This document shows positions 17,893 to 26,740 of a stretch of 64,000 bases of DNA, in pieces. The position numbers were made by a program, and so were the translations under genes. Each line of letters begins with the position of its first letter. Position 1 is the stretch's first letter. Under the pieces are notes generated by a model. That model saw only the letters and a list, made by a program, of their open reading frames with translations, had not been told where the DNA came from and ran no database searches. This stretch comes from Thalassococcus profundi (GTDB taxonomy: Bacteria; Pseudomonadota; Alphaproteobacteria; Rhodobacterales; Rhodobacteraceae): positions 13,440-77,439 of the forward strand of contig NZ_QPMK01000008.1 of NCBI RefSeq assembly GCF_003344785.1, given 5' to 3'.

Positions 17893-19311
17893 GTGAAAGC
17901 GTTCCCGATGTTCATTCGCACCAGCAACCGCCGTGTCGTCATCGTCGGCGGCGGCGAACAGGCGGCGCAAAAGGCGCGGCTCTTGCTCAAGACCGATGCC
18001 ACGCTGGTCCTGGTGGCCGCGACGCTCGACGACGAATTGCAGACGCTTGTCGGAGCGGGCCGGGCGCAGCATGTGCCGACGCTCCCGGCAGCGGTGTTCG
18101 ACGACGCGACCATGGCCTTTGTCGCCACCGGCTGCCCGGGGTTCGACGCGGCGGTGCATGCGCTGGCGAGGGCCGCACGCTGCCCGGTCAATGTCGTGGA
18201 CCGGCCGGACCTGTGCGACATCACCACGCCGGCCATCGTCGACCGCGACCCGATCGTCGTGGCCATCGGTACCGAAGGCACGGCGCCTGTTCTTGCCCGC
18301 GACATCAAGACCCGGCTGGAGCAGATGCTGCCCCAGTCCCTCGGCGGTCTCGCCGCGCTGGCCGGGCGCTTGCGGCCGGCCGTCGCGCGCCACGTCCCGC
18401 GCGCGCAGCGCCGCGCGCTTTGGGCCTGGGTCTTCAAGGGCGCGCCCCACGACCTCTGGACCCGCGGCGCGGAGCGCGACGCCGCGCGCGAGATCAAGGA
18501 TGCCATCGCAGCCGGCTGCCCGCCGCAGACCGGGGCCGCCGGACACATCGCGCTGGTCGGCGCGGGGCCGGGCGCCCGCGATCTGCTGACCCTGCGCGCG
18601 GTGCAGCGCCTTCAGGAGGCCGACGTGATCTTCTACGACCGGCTGGTCGATGGCGAGGTGCTGGAACTGGCGCGCCGCGATGCCGAACGGGTGTTCGTGG
18701 GCAAGCATGTGGGCGCCCACAGCTGGCCGCAGGACCGGATCAACCGGGTGATCGTCGCCGAGGCGCAGAAGGGGCGCCGCGTCGTGCGCCTGAAATCCGG
18801 CGATCCCGGCGTGTTCGGGCGCGCGACCGAGGAACTGGATGCGGCCCGCGCGGCCGGCATCGAGATCGAGATCGTGCCCGGCGTGACCGCCGCCTGCGCC
18901 GCCGGGGCCGCATTGGGGCGCAGCCTGACGCAGCGCGATGTGTCGGACACGCTCGTTCTGGCGACCGGGACCGGAAGCCTCAGCGATCCGTTCCCCGACA
19001 GCACCCGGCTGTCAGGGCCGGGCACGACCACGGCGTTCTACATGGCGGCGCGCCATGCCGGCCGATTGGCGCAGGATCTGACAGGCCGCGGTCTGCCGGC
19101 TACGGCCCCCGTCGATATCGCGGTGGACGTGTCCAAGCCCACGCAGCGCCACGTCGCGGCGACGGTCGGGACACTTGCCGACACGTTCGCAAGGGAAGGG
19201 ATCACGGGCTGCGCGATCCTTCTTGTGACCTGGCCCAAGACCCTGGCCGCGCCGTCTGTATGCGTCGGCGGGTTCGCGGATGCCGTCCCCATGGAGGGCG
19301 CAAGACGATAA
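17893..19311 (+). CDS. cysG: Siroheme synthase CysG (trifunctional)
   Basis: 472 residues from GTG 17893, favoured because AAAGGA sits 9 bases upstream; ATG 17908 is the alternative. Residues ~1-110 are the NAD-dependent precorrin-2 dehydrogenase/ferrochelatase domain (RRVVIVGGGEQAAQKARLLL), followed by the dimerisation region (LPQSLGGLAALAGRLRPAV), and from ~220 the SAM-dependent uroporphyrinogen-III methyltransferase (LVGAGPGARDLLTLRA, VVRLKSGDPGVFGRATEE, VPGVTAACAAGAALG). It makes siroheme, the cofactor of NirB, which explains its place at the end of the operon. Length matches fused CysG proteins. Confidence 0.95.
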   Translation: MKAFPMFIRTSNRRVVIVGGGEQAAQKARLLLKTDATLVLVAATLDDELQTLVGAGRAQHVPTLPAAVFDDATMAFVATGCPGFDAAVHALARAARCPVNVVDRPDLCDITTPAIVDRDPIVVAIGTEGTAPVLARDIKTRLEQMLPQSLGGLAALAGRLRPAVARHVPRAQRRALWAWVFKGAPHDLWTRGAERDAAREIKDAIAAGCPPQTGAAGHIALVGAGPGARDLLTLRAVQRLQEADVIFYDRLVDGEVLELARRDAERVFVGKHVGAHSWPQDRINRVIVAEAQKGRRVVRLKSGDPGVFGRATEELDAARAAGIEIEIVPGVTAACAAGAALGRSLTQRDVSDTLVLATGTGSLSDPFPDSTRLSGPGTTTAFYMAARHAGRLAQDLTGRGLPATAPVDIAVDVSKPTQRHVAATVGTLADTFAREGITGCAILLVTWPKTLAAPSVCVGGFADAVPMEGARR

Positions 19312-19457
19312 CCGGGTGCTCCGCAGCCAAGCGATCCTGCTCCGGCGACCCGAGCAATTCGGACCGGCGACTTTCCTCTGGCCATCGCGCGCCCGAGGTC
19401 GCGTTCCATGTCCCCGTGACGCGATCCGACCGGCCGGGCGGGACGGGACACATCGGG

Positions 19458-21248
19458 CTATCCTGCCAGCGGCCAGATCAACGGGATGACCAGCACGGTC
19501 ACTGCACCGATCAGAATGTTCATCGGCACGCCGATCCTCATGAAGTCGAGGAACCGGTAGCCGCCGGCGCTGTAGACGAGCGTGTTCGTCTGGTACCCGA
19601 TCGGCGTTGCAAAGCTTGCGCTCGCGCCGAACATCACCGCGACGACGAAGGGGCGCGGGTCCAGGCCAAGCTGCAAGGCAACGCCCGCAGCGATCGGTGC
19701 CATCAGGACAGCGACCGCATTGTTGGTCACCAGCTCCGTCAGGATCGACGTCAGCATATACACGAGCAGGAGCGCCAGGATCGGCCGTACGGTCGCCAAC
19801 AGCGGCGCGATGCTGTCGATGATCAGCGTGAGCGCCCCGGATTGCTCGAGAGCGCGGCCCAGGGTCAGCATCGACACGATCAGCAAAAGCAGGCGGCCGT
19901 CGATGGCCCCGATCCCTTCGTCCGCGTCGATGCATTTTGTCAGGAACACGATCGCCACCCCGACCAGGGCGAGCGTCAGGATCGGCGCGACGTTCAATGC
20001 CGCCAGACCGACGACCGCCGCGATGGTGCCGATGGCGATTGGGGCCCGCGACCGGCGAAAGGCCCGCGCCGCGACCGGCGACAGCATGATCAGGTGCTCT
20101 TCGTCCACCAGCCGGGCGATGTCGTCGGGCGTGCCGTCCAGCAACAGTGTGTCGCCCACCGCGAGACGCATCACCGACAGGCGCATGTCGCGCGCCGTGC
20201 CGCCTCGGTGCAGTGCCATCGGATAGACACCAAAGCGCCGTCGCCAATGCAGCCGGCCGATCATGCGGTGAAGCGCGCGGGTGTTCGGACCGACCATGAC
20301 CTCGACCACGGTGGTGCGCCGGGCCGTCGACGGCTCGGTGCCGGCGATCGCCTTGCCCGCCACCGTCCCGTCCCGAAAGCCCATCAGCTCGGCTTCGCGC
20401 GTGGCCAGCACGACGATGTCGCCCGCTTGGAGACCGGTGTCGTCCAGCGCCTGGCGCAGAGAAACATCTCCGCGGACAAGATCGACCACACGGCTCCCGC
20501 CTGCACCAAAGGCCGCGACCTTGCCGGGCGGCATGCCGATCAGGGGAGAATCGGCCGGAATGAACAGCTCCACCAGCCATCTGCGCTGGTCCCTCTCGGG
20601 CAGACTGGATCCGACAGTCTGTCGAACCGGAAGAAGGCGCGGGGCCGCAAGCGCCAGGAAGGCCGCTCCGGCCAGGGTGACGACGATCCCCAGCGGCGCG
20701 ATCTCGAAGATGCCGAACGGCGGCAGTCCCAGGTCCCGCGCGACCCCGTCGACAAGCAGGTTCGTGGAGGTCCCGATAAGCGAACAGGTGCCACCGAGGA
20801 TCACCATGTAGGACAGCGGGATCAGCAGATGCGATGCCGCGATCTTCATCTCGCGGGCCAGCGTGATGACGACCGGAATCAGCACCATGACCACCGGCGT
20901 ATTGTTCATGAAGGCCGAGGCGATGGCAGCAGAGGCGAAGAAGAGGCCGACCGTCAGTCCGGGATAGTCCGACGAATAGCGCCCGAGAATGCCGCTGACG
21001 GATTCCAGAACGCCGGTCCGCACCAGAGCCGCGCTGAGGACGAACATCGCCCCGATGGTGGCCGGTGCCGGATTGGCCAGCGACGCCAGCACGTCATCCG
21101 GGCCGACCAGTCCTATCGCAAGTGCCGTGACCGCGCCGCAGAATGCGACAATTTCGGGCGGTTGGATTTCCAACGCGAACGCGATGAAGATCGCCAAGAG
21201 CAGTAAGAGTGTTGCGTAGGGTGCAAGACCGATCAGGTCGAGAGGCAT
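19458..21248 (-). CDS. SLC13/DASS-type anion transporter with two RCK_C domains
   Basis: 596 residues. Two membrane halves flank a cytoplasmic insert. The first half has PPEIVAFCGAVTALAIGLV, the TIGAMFVLSAALVRTGVLE and SAFMNNTPVVMVLIPVVI helices and the GGTCSLIGTSTNLLVDG reentrant motif; the second repeats this with LTELVTNNAVAVLMAPIA and SFATPIGYQTNTLVYSAGG. The two SNT-type motifs (GTSTN, GYQTN) are anion/sodium sites. Residues ~220-390 hold two TrkA-C/RCK_C domains (DSPLIGMPPGKV, LQAGDIVVLATREAE; NTRALHRMIGRLHWRRRFG, LAVGDTLLLDGT). Substrate (sulfate, tungstate, dicarboxylate or other) is not decidable. It converges on cysG. Confidence 0.85.
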   Translation of the reverse strand: MPLDLIGLAPYATLLLLLAIFIAFALEIQPPEIVAFCGAVTALAIGLVGPDDVLASLANPAPATIGAMFVLSAALVRTGVLESVSGILGRYSSDYPGLTVGLFFASAAIASAFMNNTPVVMVLIPVVITLAREMKIAASHLLIPLSYMVILGGTCSLIGTSTNLLVDGVARDLGLPPFGIFEIAPLGIVVTLAGAAFLALAAPRLLPVRQTVGSSLPERDQRRWLVELFIPADSPLIGMPPGKVAAFGAGGSRVVDLVRGDVSLRQALDDTGLQAGDIVVLATREAELMGFRDGTVAGKAIAGTEPSTARRTTVVEVMVGPNTRALHRMIGRLHWRRRFGVYPMALHRGGTARDMRLSVMRLAVGDTLLLDGTPDDIARLVDEEHLIMLSPVAARAFRRSRAPIAIGTIAAVVGLAALNVAPILTLALVGVAIVFLTKCIDADEGIGAIDGRLLLLIVSMLTLGRALEQSGALTLIIDSIAPLLATVRPILALLLVYMLTSILTELVTNNAVAVLMAPIAAGVALQLGLDPRPFVVAVMFGASASFATPIGYQTNTLVYSAGGYRFLDFMRIGVPMNILIGAVTVLVIPLIWPLAG

Positions 21249-21299
21249 GCTTTGGACTCACTCCATTCAAGCAATGATCGAGGAGACGTGTATCTGCAG

Positions 21300-21329
21300 G
21301 CGCAGGCGCCGCCTCATGCGCGCGCTGTC
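21300..21329. repeat. 30-base stem-loop repeat, copy A
   Basis: GCGCAGGCGCCGCCTCATGC and the next 10 bases (GCGCGCTGTC) match copy B at 21731-21760 in 27 of 30 positions. The unit can fold: GCGCAGGC pairs with GCCT...GCGC around GCC, with a 3-base bulge. Confidence 0.6.
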
Positions 21330-21730
21330 CGAATCGGGTGGGATTGCGGCCAGGTTGAAATCGGGACGTTGCCTGTGAGGGAGCATGCGTTGTCCCGTGA
21401 CTGGGGTGTCCGTGAACGGCAGGGCGAATTGCGTCGGGAGCGCCGCGTCTCCGGGCGCGATCTTCGCCCGGGCGCAACCGATCACGCTGAGGCCGGTCGA
21501 CAAGCGCGGGATCGCCCTGCGTCTGGCGATGCCGAAACTTCCGCACGCCAGCGCAGCGCTGCCGCAGAACAGACCGGCCAGGCCGCCAATCAACCGAAGA
21601 TAATCCACGAAGAACGCCCCGCGAAGGCATTGGATCCGCCTTCGATACTGAGGTGCGTATCGACGGAGTCGGCGGCAAGATGTGGTAGAAAATAAAGTTG
21701 GTTGCGACGTCAGCCGAGCGGATAGAATGC

Positions 21731-21760
21731 GCGCAGGCGCCGCCTTGTGCGCGCGCTCTC
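21731..21760. repeat. 30-base stem-loop repeat, copy B
   Basis: This is the second copy, in direct orientation 431 bases from copy A. The three differences are CA/TG in the bulge and one G/C near the end; the paired arms GCGCAGGC and GCCT/GCGC are unchanged, which hints that the fold matters. Confidence 0.6.
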
Positions 21761-21865
21761 GACACGAAATGTCGGGATTGGTAGCGGGGAGCAAACCCCC
21801 GAAGCGCGACCGGTAAAACCCGGCCCGTTCGAATGGGGTTCAGCAGGAGGCAGCGGGTCACCGTC

Positions 21866-22834
21866 ATGGGTTCATCATCGAAGGGCGCACCGTCCGCCGG
21901 GGGCAGCGGCAATCCGCTCCGCCTTGCGTACTTCGATTGCCGCCGGGCGATGATCGACGGGTTCGTGGCACGGCATTTCACCTGGCCCGGCACATTGCGG
22001 CTTCATCGCGCGGCCTTCGGATGGGATATGCTTCGCGCCCCTGTCAACGTGGCCTTGTCGCCGGTCCTCCTGCTGACCCGCATCGCCGCATACCTCTTTC
22101 GGCGCGCGGGCCGGAGGGGACTCGCAGATTGGCTGTCCCGCCGGCGCATCCTCTTGCGTACCGCCGTGGCGCGGCGGGTCGAGATGCTCATCGTGACCGA
22201 CCTTCTGGACGTGCCTCTGGACACGGCGGCTGCGGACCGTGATCCATCGGCCCCGGCGCGCGCCGTCTTTGCAGCGCCGGAGTTTCGCGAGATGCTCCGA
22301 ACACGGGACAGCGCCGTGCAGGACGATGCCCTGGTCTGGCGGATTTCACAGGCTCTGGGCGAATACGCGGGCGTTCGATCCGCGGTCGCTGAGATGACCA
22401 CGACGCTGTGCGTTCTCGTTGTCGGCGCCCTGGTGTTTCAAATGCTCACGCCGGGCATGATCTCTATGGCGCCCAGCGTCGCGGACGCCATGGCCCGAAG
22501 CACCGCCATCGCGTCCTTCCCGCTCGGTCAGACGCTTGGCGGCATGTGGTACGGCGTGTTTTCGGCGGTTGCCTCTCCGTGGCTGGTCGGCGCGACAGTC
22601 GTGGGGCTGGTAATGACAGGCTCTGCCGTTGCCGCCTTTTCAGGCGTGCTGGCCGATCCGGTGCAAAGCCGCCTTGGTGTGCATAGCCGCCGCCTTCGCC
22701 GCCTGCTGGACACGGTGGAGGCAGAGGTTCTGGGACGGAGTGACAGACCTTTCGTCGCGCGCGAGCACCTCTATGCCCGCTTGCTCGATCTGTTCGACGC
22801 TGCCGCCAGCGCCTTGCGCATATTCAGGAACTAG
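21866..22834 (+). CDS. DUF6635-like integral membrane protein
   Basis: 322 residues from ATG 21866; AGGAGG lies 15 bases upstream, a little far, and an in-frame ATG at 21833 would add 11 residues. After a polar start, LRLAYFDCRRAMIDGFVARH and FTWPGTLRLHRAAFGWDMLR lead into a first hydrophobic segment (VNVALSPVLLLTRIAAYLF). Two more membrane helices are clear (TTTLCVLVVGALVFQML; VGATVVGLVMTGSAVAAFSGV). The C-terminal ~50 residues are amphipathic and basic. I recall related uncharacterised membrane proteins in Rhodobacteraceae under DUF6635 but cannot confirm the match. No function is suggested by neighbours. Confidence 0.72.
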   Translation: MGSSSKGAPSAGGSGNPLRLAYFDCRRAMIDGFVARHFTWPGTLRLHRAAFGWDMLRAPVNVALSPVLLLTRIAAYLFRRAGRRGLADWLSRRRILLRTAVARRVEMLIVTDLLDVPLDTAAADRDPSAPARAVFAAPEFREMLRTRDSAVQDDALVWRISQALGEYAGVRSAVAEMTTTLCVLVVGALVFQMLTPGMISMAPSVADAMARSTAIASFPLGQTLGGMWYGVFSAVASPWLVGATVVGLVMTGSAVAAFSGVLADPVQSRLGVHSRRLRRLLDTVEAEVLGRSDRPFVAREHLYARLLDLFDAAASALRIFRN

Positions 22835-22917
22835 CGGCTTCTGCGTCTGACGTGAAACGAGTTGCATCGGTTAACGCGTTGAAATCTTTTATTTCAGACA
22901 GAATTAAGGTGCCCTTT

Positions 22918-23928
22918 TCACACTCCTTCCGAACCCGCTCCAAGTGCAGCCTTGGCGGATCGGTAGCGCGACGGCGCCGTTCCCGTCCAGCGCCGGAAGG
23001 CCCTGGAAAAATGTGGGCCGTCGCTGTACCCCAACTGAAGGGCGATATCGGTCACATCCTGGTCGGTCGACGCCAGCAGCGTCAAGGCGCGGTCCTTCAG
23101 CAGATCGTCCAGCAACATGGAATAACTGCACCCTTCCGCGTCGAGCGAGCGCTGCAAAGAGCGGCGGCTTGTATCCAGTTTGGACGCGATCCAGTCGATC
23201 TTTGGCGGACCTTCGAGCAGCGCGATCGCCAGGAGAGCCATGACCTCCTCGCGGTACCCAGAGGCGGGCGGAACAAGAGAGTCCGGGCGTGTCTCCGGAG
23301 CAGCGCGCGGGCGGCCGACCGCCGAAAGCAGCGAAGCATCGAATTCAACCGCCGTGACCTTGCAGCCGTGCATGACGGGCGCCTGGAAGACCTTTTCCAG
23401 GGCGCCGGCCTGCTTGGGACCAACGCAGGTCGAACGGATCAGTGCCGGACGCCATGTGCGACCCGCGTAGTGCCGCACGCCATCAATCAGATAGCTGACG
23501 CCGAGAAGCTCATTCTGAAATCTGCCATCGGCCCCGGAATCCAGAAATTCGATCGACCAGCGCGCGGTCTGTCCGAGCACACCGAATTCGAGAACGGTGC
23601 CGGTCTGGAGATACTTGTTGAGACCCCGGTTAGACCGGTCGATCGCACCTTCCAGCGTCGAGGCGCCCGAGACCCATCTGCCAAAAGCGCTCAGTTTCTC
23701 CATGCTGACCAGGCGCCCGAGCGCGGCGCCGAAGAAGGGGTCTCCGATCTCGCGTCCCGCTTCGCTGAGAACGTTGAACTGATCTTTCAATGGCAGCGGC
23801 TGGTCGGGGCTGTTCAGCAGGGTTACCGGCAGATCCGCGCGCTGAAAGATCCGGTTGATCGAACCGCCGCGGGTTTCCACGAAATCGGCGATCGGTCCCA
23901 ACGCGCTTGCGCGTGTGTACCCCCTCAT
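22918..23928 (-). CDS. AraC-family regulator with arabinose-binding-like (OruR/FeaR-type) N-terminus
   Basis: 336 residues, GGAGG upstream of ATG 23928. The N-terminal ~200 residues fit the AraC_binding_2/Arabinose_bd sensor (GGSINRIFQRADLPVTLLN, LVSMEKLSAFGRWVSGASTL). The C-terminal double helix-turn-helix lies at ~238-325 (IDWIASKLDTSRRSLQRSL, VTDIALQLGYSDGPHFSRAF, RRWTGTAPSRYR). It is divergent from a secreted cupin gene; two AAATGGCA half-sites 10 bases apart lie between them and probably bind this protein. The ligand is unknown. Confidence 0.88.
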   Translation of the reverse strand: MRGYTRASALGPIADFVETRGGSINRIFQRADLPVTLLNSPDQPLPLKDQFNVLSEAGREIGDPFFGAALGRLVSMEKLSAFGRWVSGASTLEGAIDRSNRGLNKYLQTGTVLEFGVLGQTARWSIEFLDSGADGRFQNELLGVSYLIDGVRHYAGRTWRPALIRSTCVGPKQAGALEKVFQAPVMHGCKVTAVEFDASLLSAVGRPRAAPETRPDSLVPPASGYREEVMALLAIALLEGPPKIDWIASKLDTSRRSLQRSLDAEGCSYSMLLDDLLKDRALTLLASTDQDVTDIALQLGYSDGPHFSRAFRRWTGTAPSRYRSAKAALGAGSEGV

Positions 23929-23947
23929 CGCGCCACCTCCTTCTGAA

Positions 23948-23965
23948 AAATGGCACCAAATGGCA
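23948..23965. promoter_or_regulatory. Direct-repeat AraC-type half-sites
   Basis: AAATGGCA occurs at 23948-23955 and 23958-23965, exactly one helical turn apart, in the 95-base region between the divergent AraC regulator and cupin genes. Tandem same-face half-sites are the usual AraC-family operator layout. Confidence 0.5.
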
Positions 23966-24023
23966 AGTAACGAAAGCTGCGATGTGAGATGTTACAGGCG
24001 CAAGCTTTGTTTGGGAGGCCATA

Positions 24024-24578
24024 ATGAAAAAGACGACAATGACCCGACGCGAGGGGCTCGCCGGTGTTGGGACAGCCGCGGCGGCCATCGCCTTGGGGCC
24101 GCAGGAGGCATCGGCCGAAACGCATGCGGGAGGTTTCGATCAGTCCAACATCAAGTGGTACACGCTCGCCGGGTTCGACCACGTCTGGTATCACATCCTG
24201 AAAGTCGATCCGGATGCCCGGATTGTCGACCTGCTGCTGAAATTCGCCGCCAACGAGCGCATTGTGCTGCACCGTCACCACGCCGACTACAGCACCTTCG
24301 TCATCCAGGGTGAGTTGCGCATCTATTCGGAGGACGGCGAAATCCGCGAGATACGTCCCACAGGGAGCTTTGTCGAAAAGCCGGCAGGCGGCGCGCCGCA
24401 TACCGAAGGCGGCGGCGATGAGGATTGCATCGCCTGGTTCAGCAACCGCGGCACAGACGGGATGATCTACGAGATATTGGGCCCCAACCACGAAACGGTT
24501 GCCACATTGGGCCTGCCCGAGTTCAAGGCGCTGCTGGAGGCGCAGGACGCGCCGGTTCAACCCTACGTTCCAGGTTGA
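24024..24578 (+). CDS. Exported cupin-domain protein
   Basis: 184 residues, GGGAGG upstream. The N-terminus TRREGLAGVGTAAAAIALG (7-25) with twin Arg and an ASA cleavage site near 31 looks like a Tat-type signal, so export in folded, perhaps metal-loaded form is likely. The cupin barrel carries the first metal motif LHRHHADYSTFVIQGELRIY (His83, His85 or His86, Glu97) and a later PHTEGG turn that may give the last His. It resembles acetylacetone dioxygenase/2,4'-dihydroxyacetophenone dioxygenase-type cupins, but this is tentative. It is divergent from the AraC regulator, its likely controller. Confidence 0.78.
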   Translation: MKKTTMTRREGLAGVGTAAAAIALGPQEASAETHAGGFDQSNIKWYTLAGFDHVWYHILKVDPDARIVDLLLKFAANERIVLHRHHADYSTFVIQGELRIYSEDGEIREIRPTGSFVEKPAGGAPHTEGGGDEDCIAWFSNRGTDGMIYEILGPNHETVATLGLPEFKALLEAQDAPVQPYVPG

Positions 24579-24731
24579 AGACAGCGAGCGCTGCCGCGGC
24601 GGAGACGTCGGGCGCGAGTCAAGCTGCCCGCGCCACGGCGACCGCGTCGGCGCCGCCGGATCCGGCACCGCGGACACGGGACCACGCTCGCCTTTGCAAT
24701 TCATGGATATTGCGCCTCTGCCGCAGGGCGA

Positions 24732-24760
24732 CGGCAGGACCTCTGAGACTAGTCCTGCCG
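24732..24760 (+). terminator. Hairpin after the cupin gene
   Basis: CGGCAGGAC (24732-24740) and GTCCTGCCG (24752-24760) form a perfect 9-bp stem with an 11-base loop, followed by CGTCTCTCTT. A plausible terminator for the plus-strand cupin transcript. Confidence 0.55.
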
Positions 24761-24774
24761 CGTCTCTCTTGCGA

Positions 24775-24802
24775 CCGGCCGCCGAGAGGGGCAGGCGGCC
24801 GG
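24775..24802 (-). terminator. GC-rich hairpin after the butanediol dehydrogenase gene
   Basis: CCGGCCGCC (24775-24783) pairs with GGCGGCCGG (24794-24802) around a 10-base loop, 17 bases beyond the minus-strand stop. No T-run follows on the minus strand, so termination efficiency is uncertain. Confidence 0.5.
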
Positions 24803-24819
24803 CGCGGTCCGGCAGGGTG

Positions 24820-25872
24820 TCAGTCTGGCGCCTCGACCAGTATCTTCACCTGGGACTTTTCCGCAACCAGCGCTTCGAACCCTTCGGCGACGATCTTGTC
24901 CAGCGGGATGCGCTTGGTGACCATTTGATCGGCGCTGAAGTATCCTTGGGTCATCAGCGCCATGACCGCGGGGTACACGTTGCGATATGCGATGGTCCCC
25001 TGAAGCTGACGTTCCTTGAGCACGACAGAGTTGGGTTGGAAGGACGCCTCGCTTTCCCAGATCGAGACCACCAGCACCTGGCCTTCGTGGCGCGTGGCGT
25101 CGATGCAGTTGGGCAGGACCTGCGGCACGCCGGTGACCTCGAAGGCCACGTGAACGCCGCCGGTCGCCGCGCGGATGGCCGCGACGGCGTCTTGCGTCGT
25201 CGGGTCGATCGCAGAGGTCGCGCCGAGGTCGAGTGCTTTGCGGCGACGGACTTCGGAGGGTTCGACAACGTGGATCTCGGAGGCACCGGCCACCCGAAGC
25301 GACTCCACGACAAGAAGTCCGATCGGCCCCGCGCCGAAGACCGCCGCGGTGTCACCGGCCTTGATCCTGGACAGACGGACGGCGTGCAAGGCCACGGCAG
25401 CGGGCTCTACCAATGCGCCCTGTTCCATCGACAGCTGGTCCGGCATCTTGTGAACCATACGCGCCGGGACCACGCTGTAGGCCGCAAAACCGCCGTGCCC
25501 GCCGGACAGGCCGACGAAGCCGAGCGTGTCGCAGAGATTGTACTTGCCTTCGAGGCAGGCCGGGCACGTACCGCAGGCGAAGATCGGTTCGATCGCGACG
25601 CGGTCGCCGACCGCGACATCCGTGACGCCCTCGCCCAGTTCCGAGACGGTGCCGCAATACTCGTGGCCCATGGTGATCGGCGCCTTGTCGTGGCTCAGGG
25701 GATGGTCCTCATCAACGGGCACGAAGATCGGACCGGCAAGATACTCGTGCAAGTCGCTGCCGCAGATTCCGGCCCAGGCGACCTTGATCTTGACCTCGCC
25801 CTTGCCGGGTTTCGGTTCCGGGATATCTTCGACGCGAATGTCCTTCACGCCATGCCAACGTGCTGTTTTCAT
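24820..25872 (-). CDS. Zinc-dependent alcohol dehydrogenase, 2,3-butanediol dehydrogenase type
   Basis: 350 residues. It is a medium-chain dehydrogenase with catalytic zinc ligands Cys37 (AGICGSDLHEY) and His70-Glu71 (GHEYCG), structural-zinc cysteines at 100, 103, 106 and 114 (CGTCPACLEGKYNLC), and a Rossmann motif FGAGPIGLLV near 180. The DEDHPLS insert around residue 54 and the EPxAVALHAV segment are typical of (R,R)-butanediol/sorbitol dehydrogenase relatives. It oxidises a secondary alcohol or diol with NAD+. It is the last gene of an operon with an acetoin-reductase-like SDR (22 bases upstream) and a flavin monooxygenase. Confidence 0.88.
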   Translation of the reverse strand: MKTARWHGVKDIRVEDIPEPKPGKGEVKIKVAWAGICGSDLHEYLAGPIFVPVDEDHPLSHDKAPITMGHEYCGTVSELGEGVTDVAVGDRVAIEPIFACGTCPACLEGKYNLCDTLGFVGLSGGHGGFAAYSVVPARMVHKMPDQLSMEQGALVEPAAVALHAVRLSRIKAGDTAAVFGAGPIGLLVVESLRVAGASEIHVVEPSEVRRRKALDLGATSAIDPTTQDAVAAIRAATGGVHVAFEVTGVPQVLPNCIDATRHEGQVLVVSIWESEASFQPNSVVLKERQLQGTIAYRNVYPAVMALMTQGYFSADQMVTKRIPLDKIVAEGFEALVAEKSQVKILVEAPD

Positions 25873-25894
25873 GGGGCTTCCTTTTTTAGATGGG

Positions 25895-26668
25895 TCAGCG
25901 GTAGACCATGCCGCCGTCGATCACGATCGACTGGCCGGTCATGTAGTCGCTGTCGGGGCCGGCGAGATAGGACACGAGGCTCGCGACGTCGCGCGGCGTC
26001 TGCGCGCGGCCCAGGGCGATGGATCCGACAAACGCCTTGAAGGTCGCGCCTTTTTCCGCGCCGGTGACCTCGGCAAAGCGTTCGTCGATCTCGACCCACA
26101 TGTCGGTGCCGACGACGCCGGGGCAATAGGCGTTGACAGTGATGCCATCGGCGGCGAATTCCTTGGCCGCGACCTGGGTCAGCGCCCGCACGGCGAATTT
26201 GGTCGAGCAATAGGCCCCCAGCATCGGATAGCCCTCATGCGCCGCGATCGAGGCGGCGGAGATGATCTTGCCTTTCGTGCCATCCTTCCTGAAGCGCGCG
26301 GCGGCGGCCTGGATGCCCCAGAGCACACCCTTGACGTTGACCGCGAAGACCTTGTCCATCTCGGCCTCGGTGATGTCGGTGATGGGCTGCACCTGCGCGA
26401 TGCCCGCATTGTTGATCATGATGTCGAACCCACCCAGCTCTTCTGCCGTGCGGTCGATGGCGTCGATGACCTGCTGGCGGTCGGTGACATCCGCCGCAAT
26501 GGTGATCACGGTGCCATCGTCGAAGTTTCCGGCGGCCTCGGACAGCTGGTCGGCGTTGAGATCCGCCAGCGCGATCCGGGCGCCATCCGCGGCGAGCCGT
26601 TCCGCGATGCCAAGACCTATGCCACGCGCCCCGCCGGTGACGAGCGCAGTTTTTCCTTTGAGACACAT
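25895..26668 (-). CDS. budC: SDR of the acetoin (diacetyl) reductase / meso-butanediol dehydrogenase type
   Basis: 257 residues from ATG 26668 with AAGGAG 9 bases upstream; a longer frame to 26707 lacks support. Classical SDR sites: TGGARGIG (11-18), NNAG (86-89), Ser140, Tyr153 and Lys157. The stretch [20 protein letters not shown] and [20 protein letters not shown] with the tail [17 protein letters not shown] closely follow bacterial acetoin reductases (BudC), which interconvert diacetyl, acetoin and butanediol with NADH. Related enzymes act on other vicinal hydroxyketones, so the exact substrate is open. Confidence 0.82.
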   Translation of the reverse strand: MCLKGKTALVTGGARGIGLGIAERLAADGARIALADLNADQLSEAAGNFDDGTVITIAADVTDRQQVIDAIDRTAEELGGFDIMINNAGIAQVQPITDITEAEMDKVFAVNVKGVLWGIQAAAARFRKDGTKGKIISAASIAAHEGYPMLGAYCSTKFAVRALTQVAAKEFAADGITVNAYCPGVVGTDMWVEIDERFAEVTGAEKGATFKAFVGSIALGRAQTPRDVASLVSYLAGPDSDYMTGQSIVIDGGMVYR

Positions 26669-26740
26669 GTCTCTACTCCTTCGAAAATCGGAAAATCCCG
26701 CGCGCACCCGACATCGAGAACCGAGTGCGCGCGCTTTGCA

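Larger units (their letters stand above)
21249..21865. other. 617-base gap without a convincing gene
   Basis: This holds the promoters of the left (minus) SLC13 gene and the right (plus) membrane-protein gene. A 175-codon minus-strand frame spans most of it (21267-21794), with one hydrophobic stretch near its middle, but its Arg/Ala/Pro-rich translation has no family resemblance and no ribosome site, so I do not call it. The gap contains two copies of a 30-base stem-loop repeat (21300-21329 and 21731-21760). Confidence 0.5.

Noticed and set aside
18213-21206. A 997-codon plus-strand frame across cysG and the SLC13 gene
   Set aside because: Shadow of cysG in another frame and antisense to the SLC13 gene; no fold or motif.
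21267-21794. A 175-codon minus-strand frame in the 617-base gap
   Set aside because: No ribosome site, Arg/Ala-rich, only one hydrophobic stretch and no family resemblance; it spans both stem-loop repeats.
21775-21850. tRNA-like pieces (GGATTGGTAGC, CGGGG...CCCCG hairpin, GTTCGAAT)
   Set aside because: The T-stem cannot form five pairs (G-G clash next to TTCGAAT) and no acceptor stem was found.
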